Shown: positions 44,514 to 52,913 of the stretch, piece by piece | How the letters are laid out: each line of letters opens with the position of its first letter | How positions within the stretch are numbered: position 1 is the first letter of the stretch | Assembly: GCA_910575505.1 (NCBI GenBank) | Contig: CAJTFK010000012.1 | Coordinates: 1 to 64,000, forward strand | Direction of reading: 5' to 3' | Origin: Oscillospiraceae bacterium | GTDB lineage: Bacteria; Bacillota; Clostridia; Oscillospirales; Oscillospiraceae | Length of the DNA: 64,000 nt | Program-made: the position numbers and the translations under genes | Notes under the pieces: model-generated | Told to the model about the DNA's origin: nothing | Databases searched by the model: none | Seen by the model: the letters and a program-made list of their open reading frames with translations, nothing else

Positions 44514-45216
44514 CTACGAGGACGAACGCCGGAGCGAGCTGGAACATCGGACGCAGCTCACTGCCCAGCTGGAGGCTGCGCAGGAGGACGAATGCGCCGC
44601 CCCACAAAAATGGGGGAAACGGGCATGTTCTCCGGACTGGCATACTGCGCCGACTGCGGCGCAAAGCTGTACCATTGCCGGGCAGCTGTATGGACGCATG
44701 AACAGGAGTGCTACACCTGCGCTAACTACCGTATCAGGAAGCAATGCTCCGCTCATTACATCCGGGCTGCGGTTCTGAAGAGGATGGTCCTCCAAAACCT
44801 GCAAAGGGTAGTGGCCTGTGTCCATGAGGATGAGGACGGGCTTGCATGGCGCGTTATGGAGAGCAAGACCGCCGTACAGCGGGTGGATTATGGGCAAGCT
44901 GAACGCGGAACGGTTTGCGAAGCTGTCCGAGGACTGCGGGCAGGAACAGACGGACTTGAAACAGTCCGTTGCAGTCTTCGGACTATTGTAAATGCCGCCG
45001 AAATCCAGGCCATCAATGTTCAGCGCTTTCTGAAAATCGTGAAGAAGTACACCGAGCCCACCAAGCTGACTCCGGCAATCCTGCGGGAGTTTGCGGAGAA
45101 GATGGTGGTTCACGCCCCGGAAAATCCAGCGGACACCGGGGACAGCGGATTGCTGTGCATTACACGTTGATTGGGGAGATCGATTTGCTCCCGGAATACA
45201 GCAAGTATGAGAAAAA
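44514..45216 (+). pseudogene. TnpX-like large serine recombinase, C-terminal fragment
   Basis: It reads MFSGLAYCADCGAKLYHCRA and YTCANYRIRKQCSAHYIRAA, the zinc beta-ribbon of large serine recombinases. The coiled-coil (VMESKTAVQRV) and the tail VQRFLKIVKKYTEPTKLTP, ILREFAEKMVVHAPE follow, then in another frame IAVHYTLIGEIDLLPEY. An internal deletion (about 44940-45015) and frameshifts are present, and the catalytic N-terminal half is absent. It could derive from the same kind of element as the fragment at 486-1840. Confidence 0.7.
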
Positions 45217-45250
45217 ACAGCCGCATGATGCGAAAGCATCATGCGGCTGT
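45217..45250 (-). terminator. Strong terminator of the CoA/ETF operon
   Basis: A 15 bp perfect stem, ACAGCCGCATGATGC / GCATCATGCGGCTGT, with a 4-base loop. On the minus strand it is followed by six T, so it ends the operon whose last gene is etfA. Confidence 0.92.
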
Positions 45251-45395
45251 TTCCCGCCAGGAAAACTTCTTTATCAGTGCTCTTCCGACGGCGCAGCTCT
45301 TGTCTTCGGCCAGGCTTTTCACCGCCTCCGGCAGCCCAGGGGGTCTCTCGGTCCGCTGCCCGTGCTCCGGCAAGGCGTTCGTTTCCCCGGAACAC

Positions 45396-46406
45396 CTATT
45401 CCGCCTTCAGGCGCTTGATCTCCTTCACCATGGCGGGAATGACCTGAAACAGGTCTCCCACCACGCCGTAATCGGCCACGCCAAAAATCGGCGCGTCCGG
45501 GTCCTTGTTGATGGCCACGATGCAGTCCGACCCGCTCATACCGGCCAGGTGCTGGATTGCACCGGAGATGCCGCAGGCAATGTACACCTTGGGCGCAACG
45601 GTTTTGCCCGTCTGGCCTACCTGATGAACGTGGGGAATCCACCCGGCGTCCACAGCGGCGCGGGACGCGCCTACAGCGCCCCCCAGGACCTCCGCCAGCT
45701 CCCGGATACAGGAGAAGTTCTCCGCATTCCCCAGACCCCGGCCGCCGGAAACGATGATCTCGGCGTCCTCCAGCTTGACCAGCTCCGCCGCTGTCTCCCG
45801 AATGGATTCCACCAGCGTGGTGCGGACAACGCCGCCGGGAACAGGCAGCCGCTCCCGGATGATCTCGGCGGTGCGCCCCCAGTCCGGCGGAACCTTTTTA
45901 AACACGCCGGGGCGGACGGTGCCCATCTGGGGCCGGGTGTTCTCACACTGGATGGCAGCCATCAGATTTCCGCCGAAGGCGGGCCGGGTCCATGACAGGA
46001 TGCCGCTCTCCGCGTCAACATCCAGAGAGGTGCAGTCGGCGGTCAGGCCGGTCCGCAGGCGGCAGGACAACCGGGGGCCCAGGTCCCGGCCGATGATGGT
46101 CGCGCCGATCATCAGAATAGAGGGATGGTATTTTTCCACCAGTGCCGCCATGCCATAGGTATAGGCGTCTGTGCTGTAATGGGCATAGGCCGGGTCCTCC
46201 GCGGAGTAGATGACGTCCGCGCCGTAGGCCGCCGCCGCCTGTTCCGCTTCGGAATTGTGTGCTCCCAGAATGACGGCGGCCACCCTCTGACCCAGACGGT
46301 GGGCCAGCTCCGCGCCGGGGGCCAGCAGCTCCAGACCCACGCCGGCAGCTTTGCCCTGGCTGGTCTCAATCAGCACCCAGATGTCCTGATAATCACAAAA
46401 AGCCAT
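45396..46406 (-). CDS. etfA: Electron transfer flavoprotein, alpha subunit
   Basis: A 336-residue ETF alpha. The N-terminal alpha/beta domain is followed by the C-terminal FAD-binding domain (about 210-335) with [51 protein letters not shown] and [23 protein letters not shown] 46406 has GAGGGGGG nine bases before it. It pairs with EtfB upstream to carry electrons to or from the acyl-CoA dehydrogenase. It is the last gene of the operon. Confidence 0.93.
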   Translation of the reverse strand: MAFCDYQDIWVLIETSQGKAAGVGLELLAPGAELAHRLGQRVAAVILGAHNSEAEQAAAAYGADVIYSAEDPAYAHYSTDAYTYGMAALVEKYHPSILMIGATIIGRDLGPRLSCRLRTGLTADCTSLDVDAESGILSWTRPAFGGNLMAAIQCENTRPQMGTVRPGVFKKVPPDWGRTAEIIRERLPVPGGVVRTTLVESIRETAAELVKLEDAEIIVSGGRGLGNAENFSCIRELAEVLGGAVGASRAAVDAGWIPHVHQVGQTGKTVAPKVYIACGISGAIQHLAGMSGSDCIVAINKDPDAPIFGVADYGVVGDLFQVIPAMVKEIKRLKAE

Positions 46407-46421
46407 GTATTCCAACCCCCC

Positions 46422-47228
46422 TCAAATCTTGTTCGCCTCAAACAGCAGCGCGGCCAGCCGTGTGCCGGACGCCGCCGGCGAGGCCTCGTCCACAAGGGCG
46501 CACTGTTTGGACCGCTGAGGCGTGAAGCTTTTTTTCACCTTGGTGGGAGACCCCTTCAGGCCCGCCCGGGACAGGTCGATCTTCCCCTCCATTTCCTGGG
46601 GGGTGATGACGGGAATCTCGGCACGGTTGGAGAAGAAGATGCCCTTGACCGTGGCGTAGCGCAGCTCATAAGCGGTCTTCGTCACGGAGACGACGGCGGG
46701 CAGGCCGCACTCCAGCACCTCATAGCCCTCGGCGGTCTCCCGGCGGACCCGGAGTCTGCCGTTCTCCTGGACGGCGTCTGTGGCATAGGTGATCTGGGGA
46801 AGGTCCAGATGCTCGGCCAACTCCGGCCCCACCTGGCCGGTGTCGCCGTCAATGGCCTGCTTGCCGCAGAAAATGACGTCGAAGCGCTCCCCGGTCCGCT
46901 CCTCCAGAGCCTTGACGGCACAGGAGAGGATATAGCTGGTGGCCAGGGTGTCCGATCCGCCGAATTCCCGGCCGGAGACCAAAAAGGCCCGGTCGCCTCC
47001 CACCGCCAGACAGGTACGCAGAGTCTCCGCCGCCTGAGGGGGACCCATGGACAGCAGCGTTACCGTGCCCCCCGCCTGCTCCCGCAGCCGGAGCGCCATT
47101 TCCAGGGCAAAGCCGTCGAAGGGATTCAGGATGCTGGGAACGCCCTCCCGGATCAGGGTGTTGGTAACCGGGTCAATCTTCACGGCTGTGGTATCCGGCA
47201 CCTGCTTCACACAGACTAAACTATTCAT
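46422..47228 (-). CDS. etfB: Electron transfer flavoprotein, beta subunit
   Basis: A 268-residue ETF beta: NSLVCVKQVPDTTAVKIDP at the start, NPFDGFALEMALRLREQ, VFCGKQAIDGDTGQVGPELA and LPAVVSVTK. ATG 47228 is supported by GAAGGAGG; a longer upstream reading has no such site and runs into the dehydrogenase gene. It follows the acyl-CoA dehydrogenase by 13 bp. The order acd-etfB-etfA is that of reductive clusters in gut Clostridia (e.g. acdA-etfBA), where ETF can also take part in electron bifurcation. Confidence 0.93.
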   Translation of the reverse strand: MNSLVCVKQVPDTTAVKIDPVTNTLIREGVPSILNPFDGFALEMALRLREQAGGTVTLLSMGPPQAAETLRTCLAVGGDRAFLVSGREFGGSDTLATSYILSCAVKALEERTGERFDVIFCGKQAIDGDTGQVGPELAEHLDLPQITYATDAVQENGRLRVRRETAEGYEVLECGLPAVVSVTKTAYELRYATVKGIFFSNRAEIPVITPQEMEGKIDLSRAGLKGSPTKVKKSFTPQRSKQCALVDEASPAASGTRLAALLFEANKI

Positions 47229-47241
47229 ATCCCTGCCTCCT

Positions 47242-48387
47242 TCAGATCTTGCCGACGAGGGTTTTGCCGATGATGTAGCGCTGAATCTCACTGGAGCCTT
47301 CGTAGATTGAAAAGATACGGGCGTCTCGCACCAGCTTCTCCAGGGGATACTCCCTGGAATAACCGTAGCCGCCGTAAATCTGCTGGGCCTGGAGGCAGAT
47401 GTCCAGCACCGCTTCGGAGACAAAGCACTTGGTGCAGGAGCCCACCAGCGTGTCATAAATGCCCCGGTCCACCAGGGACGCGGCGTAGGCCAGCTGGGAC
47501 TGGCAGCACTGGAGCTTCATTTCCATGTCCGCCAGCTTGAACTGAATGCCCTCCAGGTTTCCGATGGGCTGGCCGAAGGACAGCCGGGTGCGGGAGTAGT
47601 CAATGGCCAGGTCCAGCGCCCGCTGGGCCACGCCTATGGCGGGGGCCACGCCGGTGGGCCGGGTGCGGGCCAGCATTTTCATGATGGTTTTGAAGCCTGT
47701 GCCCTCGGCGCCGATGAGATTCGACGCGGGGACCCGCACCTCATCCAGCGCCAGGTCCGTGGTGTTGGAGGTCCGGATGCCCATTTTGTTCTCGTGCTTG
47801 CCCACATGGACGCCGGGCGTGTTCCGGTCAATGATGAAGAGGGAGATGCCCCGGCTTCCCCTGGAGGGGTCTGTGGAGGCGGTGACGGTGTAGAGGTCCG
47901 CCACGCCGCCGTTGGTGACAAAGCATTTGCTGCCGGTGATGACGTACTCCTCTCCGTCCCGGACGGCCCTGGTTTTGCAGTTGCCTGCGTCCGAACCGGA
48001 CTGGGGCTCTGTGATGCACATGGACCAGAAAGCCCCTTCGGCCAGCCGGCGGCCATAGTGCAGCTTCTGTTCCTCCGTCCCCGCCAGCAGAACCGGCTTC
48101 CATCCGAAGGTCTGGGCGCTGAAGGTATTGCAGAAGCCCGCGTCGTGATAAGCGATGGCCTCCCGCACATGCATGATGGTGGTGACGTCCAGCCCCGCCC
48201 CGCCGTACTGCTCCGGCACGTCGATGGCCCAGAAGCCCAGGTCCATCAGCTTGCGGACCGTTTCCATGGGGCAGACGCCCTGCTCGTCGTATTCGGCGAT
48301 GTAAGGGTCCAGCTCTTTTTTCAAAAACTGATGGACCAGAGCCACCAGATCCCTCTGGTCCTTTGTCATCAGTTGGTATCTGCTCAT
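47242..48387 (-). CDS. Acyl-CoA dehydrogenase/enoyl-CoA reductase
   Basis: A 381-residue flavoenzyme of the short-chain acyl-CoA dehydrogenase fold. FAD and substrate contacts are in MCITEPQSGSDAGNCKTRA and SKCFVTNGGVADLYTV; the catalytic Glu is in the C-terminal IYEGSSEIQRYIIG; an RDARIFSIYEG turn precedes it. It acts with EtfAB next door. In anaerobes such enzymes often run as enoyl-CoA reductases (as CaiA or AcdA do), so the in vivo direction may be reduction. Confidence 0.92.
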   Translation of the reverse strand: MSRYQLMTKDQRDLVALVHQFLKKELDPYIAEYDEQGVCPMETVRKLMDLGFWAIDVPEQYGGAGLDVTTIMHVREAIAYHDAGFCNTFSAQTFGWKPVLLAGTEEQKLHYGRRLAEGAFWSMCITEPQSGSDAGNCKTRAVRDGEEYVITGSKCFVTNGGVADLYTVTASTDPSRGSRGISLFIIDRNTPGVHVGKHENKMGIRTSNTTDLALDEVRVPASNLIGAEGTGFKTIMKMLARTRPTGVAPAIGVAQRALDLAIDYSRTRLSFGQPIGNLEGIQFKLADMEMKLQCCQSQLAYAASLVDRGIYDTLVGSCTKCFVSEAVLDICLQAQQIYGGYGYSREYPLEKLVRDARIFSIYEGSSEIQRYIIGKTLVGKI

Positions 48388-48427
48388 TTCACATTCACCC
48401 TATTCTCAAAATCTGGTCCGACCATGT

Positions 48428-49228
48428 TCAGCGGCCCTTGAATTCCGGCTTTCGCTTCTCCACAAAGGCACGGACCGCCTCCCTGTGGTCCTCCGAAAGG
48501 CTGCATATGTACTGCGCCTGAACCTCATTCTGCATACAGGCCCCCAATTCGGAGTAACAGGCCGAATTGATGAGACCCTTGAGCTGGGCGTAAGCCGCGC
48601 CGGGGCCGTTGGAATACTTCCGGACATACCTCCCCACGGTCTCCTCCAGCTGCTCCCGGGGCACGGCGTCGGTGACCAGGCCCCAGTCCCGGGCGTCCGC
48701 GCCGGTGAAGCGCTGGCCCGACATCAGCAGCTCCGTGGCCCGGGTGGTCCCCACGGCCCGGCTGAGGAGGTACACAATGCCGCCGTCGGGAATGAAGCCG
48801 ATGTTGATAAAGGCAAAGGTCATTTTGGCCGCCTCGTCGGCAATGGAGAAATCGCAGGCCATGGCGATGCTGAGGCCCACCCCGGCGGCGGCTCCCTCAA
48901 TCCAGGCCAGCGTGGGCTTGCGGAGGTTCCGCAGGCGGGTAATCAGCTCCCCTCCGGCCCGGATGCCGCTGCGGGTGGTGTTGATTCCCCGGTCCATCCG
49001 CTCCTTCATGCCCTTGACGTTGCCTCCGGCGCTGAAATTTCCTCCGGCTCCCCGGAAAACCGCCATCCGCACCTGGCCGTCGTTCTCGCAGACCTCCAGA
49101 CACTGCATCAGGTCTCTCATGGCCTCCGCGTTGATGGGGTTCATATGCGCCGGGTCGTCAAAGGTAATCCAGGCCGCCCGGTCCCGAATCTCGAAGGCGA
49201 TGCTGTCCGTGATAAAATCCAGTTTCAT
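48428..49228 (-). CDS. Crotonase-fold enzyme, probably an isomerase (PaaG-like)
   Basis: A 266-residue enoyl-CoA hydratase/isomerase family protein. The oxyanion-hole segments are present (FSAGGNVKGM and GAAAGVGLSIAMACD). The two Glu of true hydratases are not: GVGLSIAM stands where CELA is expected and MTFAFINIGFIPDGG where QPEI is. The Asp in IPDGG, used by PaaG and related isomerases, is conserved. Double-bond migration is therefore likelier than hydration. It lies 40 bp after nothing but its own site: upstream is the CoA-transferase (12 bp gap), downstream the dehydrogenase. Confidence 0.82.
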   Translation of the reverse strand: MKLDFITDSIAFEIRDRAAWITFDDPAHMNPINAEAMRDLMQCLEVCENDGQVRMAVFRGAGGNFSAGGNVKGMKERMDRGINTTRSGIRAGGELITRLRNLRKPTLAWIEGAAAGVGLSIAMACDFSIADEAAKMTFAFINIGFIPDGGIVYLLSRAVGTTRATELLMSGQRFTGADARDWGLVTDAVPREQLEETVGRYVRKYSNGPGAAYAQLKGLINSACYSELGACMQNEVQAQYICSLSEDHREAVRAFVEKRKPEFKGR

Positions 49229-49240
49229 GTTCCGGCCTCC

Positions 49241-50452
49241 TTACTTCAACGCCCCGGAGGCCTGCCAGCGGCTCAGGGTTTCCTCCGAATAGCCCAGTGA
49301 TTTCAGCACCTCCCGGGTGTCTGCTCCCACGGACCGGGCGGGTGCGCTTTTTTTCGTCTCATAGCCACTGAAAACCACGGGAATTTCCGGGTACAGAGCG
49401 CTGCGGCCGTTCTCAAACCGGACCGGACGGACATAGCCGTTGGCCAGCACCTGTTCGTCGCTCCAAAGGTCTCTCATGTGGGCGATGGGGCCGCAGACGA
49501 CATTCTTCTCCGCCAGGGCCGCCAGGATTTCATCCCGGGTCCGCCGGGCGAAGGCCTCCCGCAGAATGGGGATGAAGAGGTCCGCATACTGCCGGACCTG
49601 GTCAATTCCGGAAAACCGGGGGTCCTCCCGGTATTCCTCCAGCCCCAGGGCCTCGCAGACCCGGGGATAGGTCCCGTTATAGTCCGCCACGCCGATCATC
49701 ACCCATTCCCCGTCTGCGCACCGGTACTGATAACCGAAGGGATTGGCGGGACGTCCCTCCTCCTTGGGAAAGACGTTGCCGTACTGGGTGGAAACCACGC
49801 CGGCACCGTTGTACCACACGGCGCTGCCCAGCAGGGAGCTGGACACGAAGCAGCCCCGGCCTGAGACCCGCTGCCCCTGGAGGGCCGCCAGGATGCCGCA
49901 GCAGAGAATCACGCCGGACATCATATCCCCCGCCCCTGTGGGGGGCATAATGGGAAAGGCGTCCTTCGCGCCCCAGTCGGTCATGGCTCCGGACCGGGCC
50001 CAGAAGGCCACGGAGTCGAAGCCGGGCTTTTCTGCGTCGGGGCCCTCATAGCCGTATCCGGTGAAGTGGCCGTAAATCAGGCGGGGGAAGCGCTGCTTCA
50101 GCGTCTCATAGTCGGCCTTCAGCTTCTTCAGCGCCGGGAGCCGCATATTGGAAATAAAGATATCCGCCCCCTCCAGCAGGCGGGTCAGCACCTCCTGACC
50201 CGCCTCGTGCTTGAGGTTCAGGGCGATGAATTTCTTGTTGGCGTTCTGCATGTCGAAAAAGGGGTTTTCCTCATCTGAGACGGGACACATCTGGTTGCGT
50301 CCCACCACGCGCCACTGGTCTCCGCTGAGGCTCTCGACCTTGACGACCTCCGCGCCCCAGTCCGCCAGGAACCGGGCGGCGCAGGGGACCGCTACATGGG
50401 TCCCCAGCTCAACCACACGGACGCCGGACAGGGGATATCGCTGTTCCTGCAT
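49241..50452 (-). CDS. CaiB/BaiF-type (class III) CoA-transferase
   Basis: A 403-residue class III CoA-transferase: start LSGVRVVELGTHVAVPCAAR FLADWGAEVVKVE in two pieces, the catalytic Asp in EKPGFDSVAFWARSG near residue 148, and TGAGDMMSGV. It moves CoA between carboxylic acids, so it would activate the operon's substrate without ATP. Its neighbours are M20 hydrolases (upstream) and the crotonase (downstream), so the acid released by hydrolysis is its probable acceptor. Confidence 0.9.
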   Translation of the reverse strand: MQEQRYPLSGVRVVELGTHVAVPCAARFLADWGAEVVKVESLSGDQWRVVGRNQMCPVSDEENPFFDMQNANKKFIALNLKHEAGQEVLTRLLEGADIFISNMRLPALKKLKADYETLKQRFPRLIYGHFTGYGYEGPDAEKPGFDSVAFWARSGAMTDWGAKDAFPIMPPTGAGDMMSGVILCCGILAALQGQRVSGRGCFVSSSLLGSAVWYNGAGVVSTQYGNVFPKEEGRPANPFGYQYRCADGEWVMIGVADYNGTYPRVCEALGLEEYREDPRFSGIDQVRQYADLFIPILREAFARRTRDEILAALAEKNVVCGPIAHMRDLWSDEQVLANGYVRPVRFENGRSALYPEIPVVFSGYETKKSAPARSVGADTREVLKSLGYSEETLSRWQASGALK

Positions 50453-50467
50453 GGCTCTTTCCTCCTG

Positions 50468-51640
50468 TTATGATTGCCGCTGGAGCGCCTCCAGGGCGTC
50501 CACGGCGAACTGGGCGTAATACGCTGCTCCGTCCTCCAGAACGGATTCGTCAAAGCAGACCTTGCCGCTGTGCTGGGGATAGGGGGAGGCCCCGCCCAGC
50601 TTCAGCCAGGCAATGGGGATGCGCTCGCCGAAGGCGGCGAAGTCCTCGCCGCCGGGAGAGGCCCCGTCCGCCCGCCAGAGGCCGCCGCCGGGCAGAACCC
50701 GGTTCACCGCCTCCCTCAGAATCCGGCAGGCCTCCTCATCGCAGATCAGCGGCCTGGTCAGACGGTCGAAGGTCACCTTTGCCTCGCAGCGCAGAGCCGC
50801 CGCCGTCTCAGTGACGATGCGCTCCAGCACGGCGGGAATGCGCTCCCAGACCTCCCTGCTGAAGGAGCGGCAGGAGCCCTCCATCACCGCCCTGCCGGAG
50901 ACAATGTTGTTCTTCGTCCCGGAATGGAGGCTGCCCACCGTCACCACCACAGGGTCCGCCGGCGCGAATTCCCGTGAGACCATGGTCTGAAGCTGGACAA
51001 GTACAGAGGCCGCCGCATAGGTCGCGTCCACGCCGGCATGGGGGTGTGCGCCGTGGCAGCTTTTTCCCGTCAGCTCGATGGTAAAGAAATCGGTGGCCGC
51101 CGCCGCGGGGCCCGGCGTGATGTCCACCTGATGCGCGCCGTATGTACCGAAGATATGAATGGCCATGCCCATGTCCGCGTCGTCGGCGGCCCCCTGGTCA
51201 ATCATCAGATCCGCCCCTTTTCCGATTTCCTCGGCAGGCTGGAAGACAAAGCGGACCGTCCCCGCGAAGCGGTCCCGCAGGCGGCTCAGAATGTTGGCGG
51301 CTCCCAGCAGCATGGCGGTGTGGGTGTCGTGTCCGCAGGCGTGCATAACCCCCGGATTCTCGCTGGCGAAGGGCAGGCCGGTCTCCTCCTGGACGGGCAG
51401 CGCGTCGATGTCCGCCCGGAGAAGCACACAGCGGCCGCTTTCGCCCCGGGTCCCTCTGAGGTCCGCAATCAGGCCCGTAGGCTCGGTCAGCCGGTATGGG
51501 ATTTGCAGCTTTTCCATGACGTCCGCGATTTTTCCCGTGGTGCGGAACTCCTCCAGTCCAAGCTCCGGATGGGCGTGGAAATCCCTGCGGAGGACCAGAA
51601 GCTCCGGCTGAAGCCCGTGGGCCATTTCGCGAATATCCAT
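50468..51640 (-). CDS. M20 family amidohydrolase (second of two)
   Basis: A 390-residue M20D-type metallohydrolase (hippurate hydrolase/IAA-amino acid hydrolase-like). Metal ligands are in HACGHDTHTAMLLG, QPAEEIGKGADLMI, a central His (GAHPHAGVD with a lid domain at about 180-290) and GEDFAAFGERIP near the C-terminus. It cleaves N-acyl amino acids or related amides. It is a paralogue of the gene 84 bp upstream and sits just before the CoA-transferase gene. Confidence 0.9.
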   Translation of the reverse strand: MDIREMAHGLQPELLVLRRDFHAHPELGLEEFRTTGKIADVMEKLQIPYRLTEPTGLIADLRGTRGESGRCVLLRADIDALPVQEETGLPFASENPGVMHACGHDTHTAMLLGAANILSRLRDRFAGTVRFVFQPAEEIGKGADLMIDQGAADDADMGMAIHIFGTYGAHQVDITPGPAAAATDFFTIELTGKSCHGAHPHAGVDATYAAASVLVQLQTMVSREFAPADPVVVTVGSLHSGTKNNIVSGRAVMEGSCRSFSREVWERIPAVLERIVTETAAALRCEAKVTFDRLTRPLICDEEACRILREAVNRVLPGGGLWRADGASPGGEDFAAFGERIPIAWLKLGGASPYPQHSGKVCFDESVLEDGAAYYAQFAVDALEALQRQS

Positions 51641-51724
51641 AGAACGTCCTCCTTGTCAACGTCGTCACATGACCCCGCGGCCCGGAGGACCTAACGGACA
51701 GGCCCTCCGGGCCGCATGGAGCAT

Positions 51725-52894
51725 TTACCCGTTCAGGTACGCCAGCGCGTCGATGGCAAACTGTGCGTAGCAGGCCGTTCCGTTGACAAAGGCCTCCTCG
51801 TCGAAGTTTACCCGGCTGTTGTGCATGGGCGCGCCGCCGTCGGCCCCCAGCTGTACCAGAACAATGGGGAAGCGGCTTCCGAAGGCGGCGAAATCCTCGC
51901 CGCCCATCTGAATGGGGGCCTCGCCGCACTGGGATTCGTCGTCTATAATCTTGCGGATGGAGCCCTCCAGAATGCCGGCGGCCTCCGGGCTGCAGGAAAG
52001 GGGCTGGGTCACCCGGTCAAAGGAGACCTCCGCCGTACAGCGCAGGGCCGCTGCCGTGTGGGAGACAATGCGCTCCATCACGCCGGGAAGCCGCTCCCAG
52101 ATGTCCCGGCTGAAGGCCCGGCAGGTGCCCTCCATCTCCACGCTCCCGGGAATCACGTTGAACCGGTCGCCGCCTGTGATGTGGCAGACGGAGACCACCA
52201 CGGGGTCCGTCGGGGGGAACTCCCGGGAAACCATGGTCTGAAGCTGCTGAATGATGGCCGCCGCGGCATAGATGGGGTCTGCCCCCTGATGGGGGCCCGC
52301 GCCGTGGCAGCCCTGGCCTGTGACCTTGATGGTAAAGGCGTCTGTGGAGGCCGCCGCATAGCCCCTCCGCAGCTTCATCACGCCGGTGGGCCACCCGGAG
52401 TAGATATGCAGGGCCATGCCCATATCCACGCCGTCCGCCGCCCCCTGATCAATCATCAGCAGAGCGCCTTTGCCGGTTTCCTCGGCGGGCTGGAAGACCA
52501 GGCGGACCGTGCCCGCAAACCGGTCCCTCATCTGATTCAGGATGCCGGCGGCTCCGGCCAGCATGGCGGCATGGGTGTCGTGGCCGCAGGCGTGCATCAT
52601 GCCGGGGGTCTCGCTGGCAAAGGGCAGGCCGGTTTCCTCCTGGATATTCAGGGCGTCCAGGTCGGCCCGGAGGAGCACACACCGCCGGCTCCCGCCTCCG
52701 GTTCCCCTGATGTCCGCAATCAGGCCCGTGGGCTCGGTCAGCCGGTATGGGATGCCCAGCCGGTCCATAATGGAGGCAATTTTCTTTGTGGTCCGGAATT
52801 CCTGAAGTCCCAATTCCGGATGAGCGTGGAGATCCCGGCGGAGAGCCACGGTCTCCGGCTGAAGGGCCTTTGCCATTTCCTTGATAGTCGTCAT
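51725..52894 (-). CDS. M20 family amidohydrolase (first of two)
   Basis: A 389-residue paralogue of the next gene, sharing ELGLQEFRTTKKIA, HACGHDTHAAMLAGAA, QPAEETGKGALLMIDQGAAD and GGEDFAAFGSRFP. ATG 52894 with AAGGAGGGAG upstream is preferred to an earlier start. Two similar hydrolases in tandem suggest different acyl or amino-acid parts of the same class of conjugate. Confidence 0.9.
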   Translation of the reverse strand: MTTIKEMAKALQPETVALRRDLHAHPELGLQEFRTTKKIASIMDRLGIPYRLTEPTGLIADIRGTGGGSRRCVLLRADLDALNIQEETGLPFASETPGMMHACGHDTHAAMLAGAAGILNQMRDRFAGTVRLVFQPAEETGKGALLMIDQGAADGVDMGMALHIYSGWPTGVMKLRRGYAAASTDAFTIKVTGQGCHGAGPHQGADPIYAAAAIIQQLQTMVSREFPPTDPVVVSVCHITGGDRFNVIPGSVEMEGTCRAFSRDIWERLPGVMERIVSHTAAALRCTAEVSFDRVTQPLSCSPEAAGILEGSIRKIIDDESQCGEAPIQMGGEDFAAFGSRFPIVLVQLGADGGAPMHNSRVNFDEEAFVNGTACYAQFAIDALAYLNG

Positions 52895-52913
52895 TGTGTT
52901 CTCCCTCCTTGTT

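Noticed and set aside
47229..47456. Extended EtfB N-terminus
   Set aside because: The extra 76 codons overlap the acyl-CoA dehydrogenase gene and lack a ribosome-binding site; the ATG at 47228 has one and gives a normal-length EtfB.
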